The translations under genes and the position numbers were made by a program. The notes below the pieces were generated by a model. The model worked only from the letters and a program-made list of their open reading frames with translations. It made no database searches and was not told where the DNA came from. 64,000 nucleotides of DNA from Halanaerobiales bacterium (lineage in GTDB: Bacteria; Bacillota; Halanaerobiia; Halanaerobiales; DTU029), in NCBI GenBank assembly GCA_029981855.1, contig JARRCS010000014.1, positions 1 to 64,000 of the forward strand. The letters run 5' to 3'. Positions within the stretch are counted from its first letter, which is position 1. Every line of letters starts with the position of its first letter. Shown here piece after piece: positions 51,942 to 61,946 of the stretch.

Positions 51942-51970
51942 ATTATAATACTAAAAGGGGGACTATTCAA
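51942..51970 (-). promoter_or_regulatory. promoter of the T-box/aminotransferase unit
   Basis: Minus-strand TTGAAT (51965-51970), a 17-bp spacer and TATAAT (51942-51947). The -35 overlaps the stop codon of the citramalate synthase gene. Confidence 0.7.
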
Positions 51971-53552
51971 CCCGGGTTTTCTTTTTTTCCTTTCCTTTAT
52001 GGATCATCAGACCATATTCAATACTATCGATCAGGGCCTTCCAGCTGGCTTGAATAATATTGGTAGAAACCCCAACAGTTGTCCAGGACTTTTCTCCATC
52101 AGAGGTTTCGATTAGAACCCGGACCTTGGCTGCTGTACCATCATTTCCATTCAGCACCCGGACCTTGTAATCTATCAGTTTCATTTCCGCTATTTCAGGG
52201 AAGAAGCTGTTCAAGGCCTTGCGCAGGGCATTATCCAGGGCATTAACAGGTCCATCCCCCTCGGCAGCAGTATGAACCTTCTCTCCGTTAACTGTAAGTT
52301 TTATAACTGCCTCTGACCTGGTTTCATCCCCGAAATTATGGCTGATAATCTTAAAGTCATCGACCTCAAAAAAGCTGGTATAATCTTTATATTCGCGGTA
52401 GACCAGTAATTTGAGAGAGGCCTCTGCCCCCTCAAACTGATAGCCCTGATGTTCCATCAGCTTAATATTTTTGCTTAAATGTTTAAGTTTCTCCTGGTCA
52501 AAATCTGCAATGTTAAAACCCAGTTCCTTCAATTTATAACGGAAGTTACTCTTTCCGGCCAGTTCCGAAATTAGGACCCGCCTTTTATTCCCGAAGAGCT
52601 CCGGAGGTACATGCTCATAGGTAGCGGAATTCTTCTGTAGAGCACTAACATGAATACCCCCCTTATGGGTAAAGGCACTTTTGCCAACATAGGGCCGCTG
52701 ATTATCCGGCACCAGATTGGCAACCTCCATTACATAATAATAGAGTGGAGTTAGCTGCCCGGCATTTAACGCAGGGAGCCCAAGACCGTATTTGACTTTC
52801 AGGGCAGGGATTATACTACAGAGGTCAGCATTACCGCATCTCTCACCCAGACCACCGATGGTTCCCTGAATCTGGACCGCTCCTTCTTCATAGGCTGCCA
52901 GAGAATTGGCAACGGCAACACCGCTATCATTATGGGCATGAATCCCCAGGGGCATATCCAGTTCTTCCCTAACTTCCCTAAAAATAGTGGCAATCCTGGA
53001 AGTCAGCTGGCCACCATTGGTATCACATAAAACCAGTAGATCCGCTCCGGCATCCCTGGCGGTAATTAGAGTCTGCAGGGCATAATCCCTGTTATGATTA
53101 TATCCGTCGAAAAAATGCTCGGCATCGAAGAATACCTTCAAGCCGGCATCTTTTAGGTGACCGACCGTCTCTTCGATTAATTTAAGATTATCTTCCAGGG
53201 ATATCTCCAGGGCATCAGTAACATGAAAATCCCAGCTCTTAGCGAAGATGGCCACCGTTTTTACCCCTGATGAAACCAGTTTTTTAATATTCAGGTCATC
53301 CCTAACACCTATGCCATGTCTCTTGGTAGAACTGAAGGCGACAACCTCACTGTTCTTCAACTTAAGTCCTCTGACCCGCTTAAAAAACTCCTCATCCTTG
53401 GGATTGGAACCGGGCCAGCCGCCCTCAATATAGTCCACACCGAACTCATCAAGCTTTTTAACTATCTTTAATTTATCTTCAACGGTAAAGGATACACCCT
53501 CACCCTGTGACCCATCTCTAAGTGTTGTATCATACAGGGTTACAGTCTTCAT
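51963..53552 (-). CDS. cimA: (R)-citramalate synthase
   Basis: A 529-residue member of the homocitrate/isopropylmalate/citramalate synthase family, CimA type. Start LYDTTLRDGSQGEGVSFTVEDKL, in parts, with the metal-binding Asp; YIEGGWPGSNPKDEEFF near residue 41 is the CimA-type variant of LeuA's IEAGFP; LGIHAHNDSGVAVANSL near 202 holds the HxH metal ligands; a C-terminal regulatory LeuA-dimer domain is present. It condenses pyruvate with acetyl-CoA to citramalate, which LeuC, LeuD and LeuB convert to 2-oxobutyrate for isoleucine. The gene overlaps the leuB stop; no threonine deaminase gene lies in this block. The ATG at 53552 is preferred over the GTG before it. Confidence 0.88.
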   Translation of the reverse strand: MKTVTLYDTTLRDGSQGEGVSFTVEDKLKIVKKLDEFGVDYIEGGWPGSNPKDEEFFKRVRGLKLKNSEVVAFSSTKRHGIGVRDDLNIKKLVSSGVKTVAIFAKSWDFHVTDALEISLEDNLKLIEETVGHLKDAGLKVFFDAEHFFDGYNHNRDYALQTLITARDAGADLLVLCDTNGGQLTSRIATIFREVREELDMPLGIHAHNDSGVAVANSLAAYEEGAVQIQGTIGGLGERCGNADLCSIIPALKVKYGLGLPALNAGQLTPLYYYVMEVANLVPDNQRPYVGKSAFTHKGGIHVSALQKNSATYEHVPPELFGNKRRVLISELAGKSNFRYKLKELGFNIADFDQEKLKHLSKNIKLMEHQGYQFEGAEASLKLLVYREYKDYTSFFEVDDFKIISHNFGDETRSEAVIKLTVNGEKVHTAAEGDGPVNALDNALRKALNSFFPEIAEMKLIDYKVRVLNGNDGTAAKVRVLIETSDGEKSWTTVGVSTNIIQASWKALIDSIEYGLMIHKGKEKKKTRVE

Positions 53553-54613
53553 CACTCATCATCCTCTAAGTTTTTCAGTGTCTCAACAATATAATCACCG
53601 ACATCTGTAGTGCTCAGATCTCCGCCCATATCGGGTGTAATCTGATTAGTAGCCAGGGCTTCCTTAACGGCAAGTTCTACCTTTTTAGCCAGTTCGGCCT
53701 TACCAAGGTAATCTAAAATCATACCTGCTGAGAGGATAGCTGCCAGCGGGTTGGCAATATTTTTCCCCGCTATATCAGGAGCAGAACCGTGGACGGGCTC
53801 AAACATCGATACAGTCTCCGGATTGATATTTCCTGAAGCGGCAAGCCCCATTCCTCCCTGCAGCTCAGCTCCCAGATCTGTGATGATATCACCAAAGATA
53901 TTACAGGTAACAATCACATCAAAGACTTCCGGATTCCTGACCATCTTCATGGTAATGGCATCGATCAGGAAATGGTCGGTCTCAACATCCTTATACCGGG
54001 CTGCCATCTCTTTAAAGGCACGCTGCCAGAGGTCATGGGCATAGGTCAGGACATTACTCTTATCACAGAGGGTAAGCTTCCCCCCTCTCTCCCTGGCATA
54101 TTCAAAGGCATATTTAATAATCCGGTCGACACCCTTCCGGGTCGAGACCATCTCCTGAGTAGCTATTTCATCAGGAGTCCCCTTTTTCAAAAATCCTCCT
54201 ATACCGGCATAAATTCCTTCTGTATTCTCTCTAATTACCGTAAAATTAATCTCCTCAACCCCTTTATTCTTCAAGGGAGAAAACCTATCATGATAAAGCC
54301 TTACAGGACGTAAATTAATATACTGATCAAAATAAAAACGCAGTTTCAAAAGGATTCCCTTTTCCAGGATACCGGGAGGGACGGCCGGATCTCCGACAGC
54401 ACCCAGGAAGATAGCATCAAAGGTTTCAAGTTCATGTAAAATATTATCGGGTATAAGTTCACCTGTCTTTAAGTACCTCGCCGCCCCTAAATCAAAATCT
54501 TTAAAGGTGATCTTCAGATCGTATTTACTGTTAAAGTAATTTAAAATCTTGACTCCTTCCCTGACAACCTCCTTACCGATTCCATCTCCTGGTATTACTG
54601 CTATTCTGGTCAT
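53552..54613 (-). CDS. leuB: 3-isopropylmalate dehydrogenase (beta-decarboxylating family)
   Basis: A 353-residue beta-decarboxylating dehydrogenase. [17 protein letters not shown] at the start, [13 protein letters not shown] near residue 96, [14 protein letters not shown] near 127, [15 protein letters not shown] near 182 (catalytic Lys), [19 protein letters not shown] near 235 (Mg-binding Asp) and [26 protein letters not shown] and a following [13 protein letters not shown] resemble tartrate/malate dehydrogenase-type relatives more than the RELTGGIYF of classical LeuB. Its place after leuCD (4-bp overlap) and before cimA supports oxidation of both isopropylmalate and methylmalate. Confidence 0.9.
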   Translation of the reverse strand: MTRIAVIPGDGIGKEVVREGVKILNYFNSKYDLKITFKDFDLGAARYLKTGELIPDNILHELETFDAIFLGAVGDPAVPPGILEKGILLKLRFYFDQYINLRPVRLYHDRFSPLKNKGVEEINFTVIRENTEGIYAGIGGFLKKGTPDEIATQEMVSTRKGVDRIIKYAFEYARERGGKLTLCDKSNVLTYAHDLWQRAFKEMAARYKDVETDHFLIDAITMKMVRNPEVFDVIVTCNIFGDIITDLGAELQGGMGLAASGNINPETVSMFEPVHGSAPDIAGKNIANPLAAILSAGMILDYLGKAELAKKVELAVKEALATNQITPDMGGDLSTTDVGDYIVETLKNLEDDE

Positions 54614-55104
54614 CTGCCAACCTCCCCTTTAATCTTTTCAATTAAACCGCCGGCTTTAATTATCTCCTGCATAAATTCTGGAAAGGGCTCTGCGGTATAG
54701 GTTTGATTATGATCAAGATCCTTGATAGTACCCTGTTCTAAATCAACCTCGAGACAGGTCCCCTCCTCGATATTTACAGCCGCCTCTTTTGAGATCAGGA
54801 TGGGAAGGCCGATATTAATTGCATTCCGGTAAAAAATCCGGGCAAAGCTCTCGGCAATCACACAGGATATCCCGGCAGTTTTAATGGCCAGAGGGGCATG
54901 TTCCCGGGAACTACCCGAGCCAAAGTTTTTACCTGCCACAATAATATCTCCCTTTTCAACTCTCTCGGTAAAACTGCTATCAAGATCCTCCATACAGTGG
55001 GTGGCCAGTTCTTCGGGATCGGAACTGTTCAGATAACGGGCCGGAATGATTACATCTGTATCTACATTGTCACCGTATTTAAATACCTTACCTTTAAACC
55101 TCAT
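54610..55104 (-). CDS. leuD: 3-isopropylmalate dehydratase small subunit
   Basis: A 164-residue Leu[17 protein letters not shown] near residues 11-26 is the isopropylmalate-type loop; [21 protein letters not shown] and [15 protein letters not shown] follow. It pairs with LeuC to isomerise 2- to 3-isopropylmalate, and citramalate in the CimA route. It overlaps leuC and leuB by 4 bp each (ATGA), so the three are translationally coupled. Compare the LeuD-like protein at 8152-8652, which has a different substrate loop. Confidence 0.94.
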   Translation of the reverse strand: MRFKGKVFKYGDNVDTDVIIPARYLNSSDPEELATHCMEDLDSSFTERVEKGDIIVAGKNFGSGSSREHAPLAIKTAGISCVIAESFARIFYRNAINIGLPILISKEAAVNIEEGTCLEVDLEQGTIKDLDHNQTYTAEPFPEFMQEIIKAGGLIEKIKGEVGR

Positions 55105-56366
55105 CTTACAACCTCCTCGGGATGGGTAATATAACCCTTGATTGCTGACGCAGCGGCCACTGCAGGGCTAGCCAGATAGACCTCACTCTCCGGGTGACCC
55201 ATCCTGCCGACAAAATTACGGTTAGTAGTGGAGATGGCTCTTTCTCCCTTAGCCAGTATCCCCATATGTCCCCCGAGACAGGGGCCACAGGTTGGTGTGC
55301 TGACAGCAACACCGGCATCGATAAAGATATCAATCAGACCTTCTTTAATAGCCTGCTTATAAATAGCCTGGGTTCCGGGGAAAACCAGACAGCGGACATC
55401 CGGATGAACATGATTGTTTTTCAATACCTCTGCTGCTATCCTTAAGTCCTCTATCCGTCCGTTGGTACAGGACCCAATTACTGCCTGGTCTATCTTGACA
55501 TGACTTGCCTGACTTACGGGTCTGGTATTTTCGGGGAGATGAGGAAAAGCAACCTGAGGCTCGATTTCACTAACATCATATTCAATAATCTTTTCATACT
55601 CTGCATCGGGATCACTCTCATAGGCGGTATACTCCCGTACCGCTCTATCCTTCAGGTATTCCCTGGTCTTCTCATCACAGGCAATCAGACCGCACTTACC
55701 CCCGGCCTCAATAGCCATATTCGACATGGTCATTCTGCCATCCATCGACAGGTTGCTGATGGCCTCACCACTGAACTCCATCGCCCTGTAGAGGGCACCA
55801 TCAACACCGATATCACCGATGGTATATAGGATTAGATCCTTACCGCTAACCCAGGGATTTAACCTGCCTGAATAGATAAATTTAATAGTGGGCGGAACCC
55901 TGAACCAGAGCTGACCGGTAGCCATTGCTGCGGCCATATCCGTACTCCCGACTCCGGTGGCAAAGGCGCCTAGAGCCCCATAGGTACAGGTATGGGAATC
56001 AGCCCCAACAATGATCTCTCCAGGTAGGGCCAACCCCTTCTCCGGTAAGAGACAGTGTTCAATGCCCATCTCACCAACCTCAAAATAATTGGTAATTTCC
56101 TGTTCCCGGGCGAACTTCCTGACCAGTAGGGCCTGTTCGGCAGAACTGATATCCTTGTTCGGAGTAAAGTGATCAGGCACAATGACCACCCGTTCCCGAT
56201 CAAAAACCCTATTAACACCGATTTTATTAAACTCCTTAACAGCCACAGGCGTGGTTACATCATTACCAAGGACTATATCAACCCTGGCATTGACAATCTG
56301 GCCAGGCCTGACTCTATCTTCATCCGTATGGGCTGCTATGATCTTTTCTACCATCGTCATTCCCAT
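55101..56366 (-). CDS. leuC: 3-isopropylmalate dehydratase large subunit
   Basis: A 421-residue [4Fe-4S] hydro-lyase subunit. Cluster cysteines lie in [18 protein letters not shown] near residue 296 and in [13 protein letters not shown] near 354; [33 protein letters not shown], in parts, and [14 protein letters not shown] are conserved. The HTPN-type loop is that of bacterial/archaeal type-II LeuC, about 50 residues shorter than the E. coli enzyme. GGGGGG precedes the ATG. It overlaps leuD by 4 bp. Confidence 0.94.
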   Translation of the reverse strand: MGMTMVEKIIAAHTDEDRVRPGQIVNARVDIVLGNDVTTPVAVKEFNKIGVNRVFDRERVVIVPDHFTPNKDISSAEQALLVRKFAREQEITNYFEVGEMGIEHCLLPEKGLALPGEIIVGADSHTCTYGALGAFATGVGSTDMAAAMATGQLWFRVPPTIKFIYSGRLNPWVSGKDLILYTIGDIGVDGALYRAMEFSGEAISNLSMDGRMTMSNMAIEAGGKCGLIACDEKTREYLKDRAVREYTAYESDPDAEYEKIIEYDVSEIEPQVAFPHLPENTRPVSQASHVKIDQAVIGSCTNGRIEDLRIAAEVLKNNHVHPDVRCLVFPGTQAIYKQAIKEGLIDIFIDAGVAVSTPTCGPCLGGHMGILAKGERAISTTNRNFVGRMGHPESEVYLASPAVAAASAIKGYITHPEEVVR

Positions 56367-56387
56367 AATCTTACTGCCCCCCTTAAG

Positions 56388-57929
56388 TTAAACTTTGACA
56401 GTATTATTATTTTTACATAATGTTTCAGTCATATACTTATTAATTGCTTCCAGATAGGCCAAGGTGCTGGCATAAGTTATATCTGTCTGGGCTGAATGGC
56501 CGGTATAGGTTTTATCATTGATCTTCACCTTAACAATTACCTCTCCCAGGGCATCCGTACCCTCAGTAATAGCATCTATCTTATATGAGATCAGTTCGAT
56601 GTTATCAACAGCAACAATTTCATTGATGGCCTGAAATATAGCATCGATGGGGCCATCACCACTGCAGGCAGCCTTTTCAATAATATCTTGATCCCTTCTT
56701 AGTTTAATCGTTGCAGTAGGCAGGACCGTATTTCCAGTAGAAACTGAAACATATTCCAGTTCATATACTGCATCTTTAGAATAAAGTTGATTATTGATTA
56801 AGGCCTCTATATCAACAGACCTGAGCTTTTTCTTCTTATCGGCCAGGTCCTTAAACTTAACAAATACCTCTTCAAAGCTCTCTTCATCAAGCTCATACCC
56901 CAGTTTGGAGATAAAATCCCTCAAGGCATGCCGGCCGGAATGCTTACCCAGGACCAGGCTGTTTTCCTTCAGGCCGATGCTCTTTGCATCCATAATTTCA
57001 TAGGTAGTCCGCTCTTTAATAACCCCATCCTGATGGATACCCGATTCATGAGCAAAGGCATTTTCGCCAACGATGGCTTTATTCGGCTGAACCGGCATCC
57101 CGGTAAAACTGGAAACCATTTTACTCAACCTCATAATCTGGGTAGTATCCTGGCTGATAGAGAGATTGTAGTAGTCTTTACGGGTTACAAGGGTCATAAT
57201 TAATTCCTCAAGAGCGGTATTTCCTGCCCTTTCACCAATACCATTAACAGCTACTTCAATCTGATTGGCACCGTTTTCGATAGCTGCCAGACTGTTGGCT
57301 ACAGCCAGACCGAGGTCGTTATGACAGTGGACACTTAATTCAGCCTGATCAATATTATCAACATTCTCCTTGATATTTCTGACCATCCTGCCAAACTCCT
57401 CAGGGATGGCATAACCGACGGTATCAGGTATATTTATAACCCTGGCTCCGGCCTTAATTACTTCCGTAAAGAGTCTGTAGAGAAATTCCAGTTCACTCCT
57501 AGAGGCATCTTCAGCTGAAAACTCAATATTTGAGGTATAACGGGCAGCATATTTAACAGCTTTTACCGCCCTTTCAAGTACCTCTTCTTCGGTCATCTTC
57601 AACTTATATTTCATGTGAATGGGTGAAGTGGCAATAAAAACATGAATCCGGGGATTTTCACCCGCCTTCAGGGCCTCCCAGGCCCGGTCTATATCCTTGA
57701 TATTTGCCCGGGCCAACCCGGCGATCTCAACATCACGCACCTTTTCAGCAATAGTCTTTACTGCCTGAAAATCCCCCTGAGAGGAGATGGGAAATCCGGC
57801 CTCGATGACATCAACCTTTAACCTGGCTAACTGTTTAGCAATAAGTAGTTTTTCTTCGGGAATAAGGCTGACACCGGGTGACTGCTCACCGTCTCTTAAT
57901 GTTGTATCAAAAATTTTAATCCTTTCCAT
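56388..57929 (-). CDS. leuA: 2-isopropylmalate synthase
   Basis: A 513-residue LeuA. IFDTTLRDGEQSPGVSLIPEEK at the start, VIEAGFPISSQGDFQAV near residue 36, SVHCHNDLGLAVANSLAAIENGA near 200 (HxH metal site), ERAGNTALEEL and HESGIHQDGVIKERTTYE; the C-terminal leucine-binding regulatory domain includes AACSGDGPIDAIFQAI. It condenses 2-ketoisovalerate with acetyl-CoA and is normally inhibited by leucine. The ATG at 57929 is about 10 nt after AGGA. First of the leuACDB-cimA series, directly after ilvC. Confidence 0.96.
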   Translation of the reverse strand: MERIKIFDTTLRDGEQSPGVSLIPEEKLLIAKQLARLKVDVIEAGFPISSQGDFQAVKTIAEKVRDVEIAGLARANIKDIDRAWEALKAGENPRIHVFIATSPIHMKYKLKMTEEEVLERAVKAVKYAARYTSNIEFSAEDASRSELEFLYRLFTEVIKAGARVINIPDTVGYAIPEEFGRMVRNIKENVDNIDQAELSVHCHNDLGLAVANSLAAIENGANQIEVAVNGIGERAGNTALEELIMTLVTRKDYYNLSISQDTTQIMRLSKMVSSFTGMPVQPNKAIVGENAFAHESGIHQDGVIKERTTYEIMDAKSIGLKENSLVLGKHSGRHALRDFISKLGYELDEESFEEVFVKFKDLADKKKKLRSVDIEALINNQLYSKDAVYELEYVSVSTGNTVLPTATIKLRRDQDIIEKAACSGDGPIDAIFQAINEIVAVDNIELISYKIDAITEGTDALGEVIVKVKINDKTYTGHSAQTDITYASTLAYLEAINKYMTETLCKNNNTVKV

Positions 57930-57945
57930 AACTATCACTTCCTGC

Positions 57946-58938
57946 TTAAGATTCTATCCAGGGCATCATATCCCTTAATTTCTTGCCTACCTTTTCTAAA
58001 AGGTGATTTTCATCCTTCCTGGTTAAGGCATTAAAGACTGGCCTATTTGCCTGATTCTCCAGGATCCATTCCCTGGCAAACTCCCCTGACTGAATCTTTT
58101 CCAATACCTCTTTCATTACCTCTTTTACCCGGTCATCTATGATCTTAGGACCCACAGTTATATCACCATATTGAGCGGTATCGCTGATAGAATCCCGCAT
58201 CTTGGTAAGTCCACCTTCAAAAAGAAGGTCGACAATCAGTTTTAGTTCATTTAAACACTCAAAGTAGGCAATCTCGGGCTGGTAGCCGGCCTCAACCAGG
58301 GTTTCAAAACCTGCTTTAATCAGGGCGGTCGTGCCACCGCATAAAACGGCCTGCTCACCGAAGAGATCTGTCTCAGTTTCTTCCTTAAAGGTAGTCTTAA
58401 TTACTCCTGCCCTGGTACAACCGATTCCTTTGGCATAGGCCAGACCGAGACTATAGGCCTTACCGGTATAATCCTGCTCAACTGCCAGCAGGGCGGGTAC
58501 TCCCTTGCCTTCCAGATACATTCTTCTTACCAGATGTCCCGGGCTTTTTGGGGCTACCATAAAGACATCGACATTCTCCGGGGGTACAATCTGATCAAAG
58601 TGAATATTAAACCCGTGGGAAAAGACCAGGGCATTTCCTTCCTCAAGATTGGGGGCGATATCCTGATAATAGACCTTGCTCTGTACCTCATCAGGGATAA
58701 GTATCTGGACAATATCGGCCTTTTGGGCCGCTTCAGCAGTAGTGAAGACCTCAAAGCCATCCTCTTCGGCAGTTTTAATACTCTTACTCCCTTCCTTTAA
58801 ACCAACTATAACCTTCAAGCCACTATCTTTCAGGTTCTGGGCCTGGGCATGCCCCTGACTGCCGTAACCAATAATAGCAATAGTTTTATCCTCCAGCAAT
58901 TCCAGTCTGGCATCTTTATCATAATATACATCAACCAT
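57946..58938 (-). CDS. ilvC: ketol-acid reductoisomerase
   Basis: A 330-residue class I enzyme. The nucleotide-binding loop is [20 protein letters not shown] near residue 22, then [33 protein letters not shown], in parts, near 125 and the metal-binding [12 protein letters not shown] near 190 with [17 protein letters not shown] are conserved. It converts acetolactate or acetohydroxybutyrate to dihydroxy acids in valine, leucine and isoleucine synthesis, and could also reduce ketopantoate. It begins 13 bp after ilvN. Confidence 0.97.
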   Translation of the reverse strand: MVDVYYDKDARLELLEDKTIAIIGYGSQGHAQAQNLKDSGLKVIVGLKEGSKSIKTAEEDGFEVFTTAEAAQKADIVQILIPDEVQSKVYYQDIAPNLEEGNALVFSHGFNIHFDQIVPPENVDVFMVAPKSPGHLVRRMYLEGKGVPALLAVEQDYTGKAYSLGLAYAKGIGCTRAGVIKTTFKEETETDLFGEQAVLCGGTTALIKAGFETLVEAGYQPEIAYFECLNELKLIVDLLFEGGLTKMRDSISDTAQYGDITVGPKIIDDRVKEVMKEVLEKIQSGEFAREWILENQANRPVFNALTRKDENHLLEKVGKKLRDMMPWIES

Positions 58939-58951
58939 CTCATATCACTCC

Positions 58952-59458
58952 TCAACCTATTTTTTGGTTCTTTTTCTCAATAACCTGGCCCCTGTTCAGG
59001 GCGATGATTCCTGTTCTGACAATATCCTTAATCCCAAAATCCTTCAAGATTTCAATCAAGGCCTCAATCTTATCCTCGGTCCCGGTAACCTCTATCATAA
59101 TACTATCATAGGCCACATCCACAACTTTGGCCCTAAAAGTATCAGCAATCTGAATTATCTCGGTCCTGTTGTTGCGGGTGCAGTTTATCCTGATTAAGGC
59201 TAGATCCCTATCAACAATTGCATTCTGATCCAGTTCAGTGACCTTAATAACATCTATCAGTTTGTTAAGCTGTTTTGTCACCTGCTCCAGGGTCTTGTCA
59301 TCACCCCTGACCACAATTGTCATCCTTGAAATATTGGGGTCTTCTGTCTCACCGACATTCAAACTATCGATATTAAAGTTTCTCCGACTAAATAAACTGG
59401 TTATTCTACTTAAAACCCCCGGCTTATTCAAGACCGATACCGACAATATATGTGTCAC
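58952..59458 (-). CDS. ilvN: acetolactate synthase regulatory small subunit
   Basis: A 168-residue ACT-domain subunit (IlvN/IlvH). VLNKPGVLSRITSLFSRRNFNIDSL, in parts, is at residues 9-33; VTELDQNAIVDRDLALIRI and GTEDKIEALIEILKDFGI follow, ending IVRTGIIALNRG. It binds IlvB and confers valine feedback inhibition. GTG start with GGGGG 7 nt upstream. A 417-bp gap with a large structured repeat separates it from ilvB, unusual for these normally adjacent genes. Confidence 0.95.
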   Translation of the reverse strand: MTHILSVSVLNKPGVLSRITSLFSRRNFNIDSLNVGETEDPNISRMTIVVRGDDKTLEQVTKQLNKLIDVIKVTELDQNAIVDRDLALIRINCTRNNRTEIIQIADTFRAKVVDVAYDSIMIEVTGTEDKIEALIEILKDFGIKDIVRTGIIALNRGQVIEKKNQKIG

Positions 59459-59484
59459 CTTTTTACCCCCTTTTCACATTATTA

Positions 59485-59872
59485 AATAAATGCCTAACTA
59501 CGCTTTGAGCATAGATAGATGTTTTCCGCATGAACGTAAATCTTGTTTCACTTTCCGTTCGGTACATCACTGGCACTATCAGCGACCTCCTGTCGTAGTG
59601 CCAGTACTAGGACATCCTGTCCGTCGCTGCATCGCCTCACTCCAAGTACTAGGCCCTTACGGACCGTCGGAACAATAAAATGAGTTTGATTGCTGCCCTT
59701 TTCACTCCAGAGTACTAAGTTACGCTATGGAACTAAAGCTCCACGTCTTGCTATTGTGCCCCTGGAGCCGGGAATTAGCATTTTGCACTAGCCCTTCATT
59801 TTATTACGCAAGGACGGGCCAGCACTAGCGCATCGAGCGCGTCGTAGTGAAGAAGGAAACATCTATCTATTA
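59485..59872. repeat. large structured repeat element between ilvB and ilvN
   Basis: A member of the dispersed family, ~390 bp. The left end reads AATGCCTAACTACGCTTTGA and ATAGATAGATGTTTTCC; the right end is GGAAACATCTATCTAT (59855-59870), 6 bp from the ilvB stop. Inside are hairpins ACTGGCACTA/TAGTGCCAGT (59569-59605), GGACA/TGTCC, GCTCCA/TGGAGC (59738-59768), CACTA/TAGTG with GCGC (59823-59849), and an outer pair AATAAAATGA/TCATTTTATT (59674-59805). AGTACTA recurs three times. No coding frame of note. Confidence 0.8.
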
Positions 59873-59875
59873 TCC

Positions 59876-61606
59876 TTAGCCCCCGATCATCTCCTGGATA
59901 CCAGCCCCCGGAGGTACCATCGGGTATACATTCTCCTCTGCAGGAATATGGATATCCAGCAGGGCAGGGCCATCTACCTTTAACATCTCTTCCAGGGCAG
60001 CTGATACCTCTTCCTTCCTCTCTACTCTCTTACCGTAGATTCCATATGCTTCCGTCAGCTTGACAAAATCAGGTAGCATCACCGGACATTTTTCTCCCGG
60101 CGATGAACAAATAGGTGGACATCCATTTCGCCTTTTTAAACAAGTAGCAGAATACCTTTTTTCATAAAAGAGTTCTTGCCACTGTCTGACCATACCCAGA
60201 TACTGGTTATTCAAAATGACAATTTTTACGGGTAGATTATAATTGGCAACTGTTGCCAGCTCCTGGATATTCATCTGAATACTACCATCTCCGGCTATAT
60301 CAATCACCGTTCTGTCAGGGTTGCCGGCCTGAACCCCGATTGCTGCCGGGAATCCATATCCCATGGTTCCTAATCCACCTGAAGAGATAAAGGAGCGAGG
60401 GATAGAGTAGTTATAGAACTGAGCCGCCCACATCTGATTCTGACCTACCTCGGTAGTGATGATAGCTTCTCCCCTGGTCAGCCTGTAGAGCTCTTCAATC
60501 ACATACTGGGGTTTAACCTTCTCCGAATTATCAGCATTCTCGTACCGTAACGGATATTTCTCCTTCCATTGCTCCAGCTGTTGATGCCATATGCCTTCCT
60601 TTTTTTCATGAACAAGGGGGATTAATTCCTGTAAGACATCCTTTACATTGCCAACAATCGGAATATCAACCTCAACATTCTTACTGATCTCAGCCGGGTC
60701 AATATCAATATGAATAATTTTGGCTTTATTAGCAAATGATTCCAGTTTACCGGTTACCCGATCATCAAAACGTGCCCCGACTGCAATCAAAAGATCGGTC
60801 TCAGAGATAGCATAGTTAGCATATCTACTTCCATGCATACCTACCATTCCCAGGGAAAGGGAATCTGTTTCCGGATAAACCCCCAGGGCCATCAGGGTTG
60901 TTGTCACCGGTATTTTCCCCTTACGGGCTAGCTGGCGGACCTCTTTAGCAGCACCGGAGATAATGGCCCCTCCCCCGACATAGAGCAGAGGTTTACCAGC
61001 ATTGTTAATTGCATTGGCCGCTTTGGCAATCTGTAATTTGTGACCCTTATAAGTCGGTTTGTATCCCGGTAGATCTACCTGATCAGGATACTGAAAAACC
61101 GTACTGGCAAGGGTAACATCCTTAGGTAGATCAATTAGCACCGGTCCCGGCCGCCCGGTCCTGGCGATATAAAAAGCCTCCTTGATTGTTCTAGCCAGGT
61201 CCTTGATATCGGTCACCAGATAGTTATGTTTGGTAATCGGAAGCGTTATACCCCTAATATCCGCCTCCTGAAAGGCATCCCGTCCGATCAAATTACTCGC
61301 AACCTGACCGGTTAAGGCTACTACCGGTACGGAGTCCATATAGGCGGTTGCCAGTCCGGTAACCAGATTGGTGGCCCCGGGCCCGGAGGTGGCAATGCAG
61401 ACACCAACCTTCCCGGTACTCCGGGCATACCCATCTGCTGCATGAATAGCAGCCTGCTCATGGCGGGTAAGATAATGCTTGATCGGGGCATCATAGAGGA
61501 CATCATAAATAGGTATAACAGCTCCACCAGGGTAACCGAAAACTGTATCCACTTTTTCTTCAATCAGGCTCTGGACTACTATTTCCGCTCCTGTTAAAAC
61601 CGTCAA
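59876..61606 (-). CDS. ilvB: acetolactate synthase catalytic subunit
   Basis: A 576-residue ThDP enzyme. The N-terminal domain starts [23 protein letters not shown], in parts; the catalytic Glu is in [16 protein letters not shown] near residue 49; the central FAD domain contains [12 protein letters not shown]; the ThDP motif is [14 protein letters not shown] followed by [17 protein letters not shown]. It makes acetolactate and acetohydroxybutyrate. The frame opens 38 codons earlier across a terminator, but GAGGTG sits 6 nt before the TTG at 61606. Between RYSAT and PDFVKL (about residues 485-507) there is an insertion with four cysteines spaced CX6CX3CX6C, absent from textbook IlvB. Confidence 0.95.
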   Translation of the reverse strand: MTVLTGAEIVVQSLIEEKVDTVFGYPGGAVIPIYDVLYDAPIKHYLTRHEQAAIHAADGYARSTGKVGVCIATSGPGATNLVTGLATAYMDSVPVVALTGQVASNLIGRDAFQEADIRGITLPITKHNYLVTDIKDLARTIKEAFYIARTGRPGPVLIDLPKDVTLASTVFQYPDQVDLPGYKPTYKGHKLQIAKAANAINNAGKPLLYVGGGAIISGAAKEVRQLARKGKIPVTTTLMALGVYPETDSLSLGMVGMHGSRYANYAISETDLLIAVGARFDDRVTGKLESFANKAKIIHIDIDPAEISKNVEVDIPIVGNVKDVLQELIPLVHEKKEGIWHQQLEQWKEKYPLRYENADNSEKVKPQYVIEELYRLTRGEAIITTEVGQNQMWAAQFYNYSIPRSFISSGGLGTMGYGFPAAIGVQAGNPDRTVIDIAGDGSIQMNIQELATVANYNLPVKIVILNNQYLGMVRQWQELFYEKRYSATCLKRRNGCPPICSSPGEKCPVMLPDFVKLTEAYGIYGKRVERKEEVSAALEEMLKVDGPALLDIHIPAEENVYPMVPPGAGIQEMIGG

Positions 61607-61911
61607 AAATATCACCTCGCAAGGTATGTTATATAAAAAACAAAATCCCCGGACTAGTATCCAGGGAAAAGTAATGACATAGGTATCTTTCAGGCATACC
61701 TTAATCAATCTCTTCAGCAATAGAAGTAATCCCTTCTAACTACTCCGCTACTTAAACTTCTATTAATATTCTGTTTTAAGAAGTTATTCTTCCAATACCC
61801 TGGCTTTAAAGTTAGCTACTCGGATAATTTTCTATCATTAATATTTGATATTTGTTAGATGCTTAATTTATTCCTGCAGGGACATAGGTAAAAAATAACT
61901 CCAGTATTTAA
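61607..61911 (-). promoter_or_regulatory. ilvB leader with attenuator-like terminator
   Basis: About 305 nt lie between the promoter and the ilvB start. Near the end TCCCTGGA-TACTAG-TCCGGGGA (61646-61667) is followed by TTTTGTTTTTT, a terminator upstream of the coding start. Upstream are AAGGTATGCC/GATACC and AGAAGTAATCCCTTCT-type hairpins. No T-box GGTGG-ACC core and no Leu/Ile/Val-rich leader peptide were found, so the sensing mechanism is unclear. Confidence 0.65.
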
Positions 61912-61917
61912 TTTATA

Positions 61918-61946
61918 ATTATATTACTAAGGCATTAATTTGTCAA
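61918..61946 (-). promoter_or_regulatory. sigma-A promoter of the ilv-leu operon
   Basis: Minus-strand TTGACA (61941-61946), a 17-bp spacer and TATAAT (61918-61923): full consensus. The -10 borders, and the -35 lies within, the end of the upstream aminotransferase gene. Confidence 0.85.

Noticed and set aside
59485-59872. tRNA or rRNA fragments within the structured ilvB-ilvN element
   Set aside because: The hairpins do not form a cloverleaf, and no GTTCGA T-loop or anticodon-arm arrangement was found.
61607-61720. N-terminal extension of IlvB by 38 codons
   Set aside because: It would translate through a terminator hairpin, has no ribosome site, and the extra residues match nothing in the IlvB family; the TTG at 61606 has a well-placed site.
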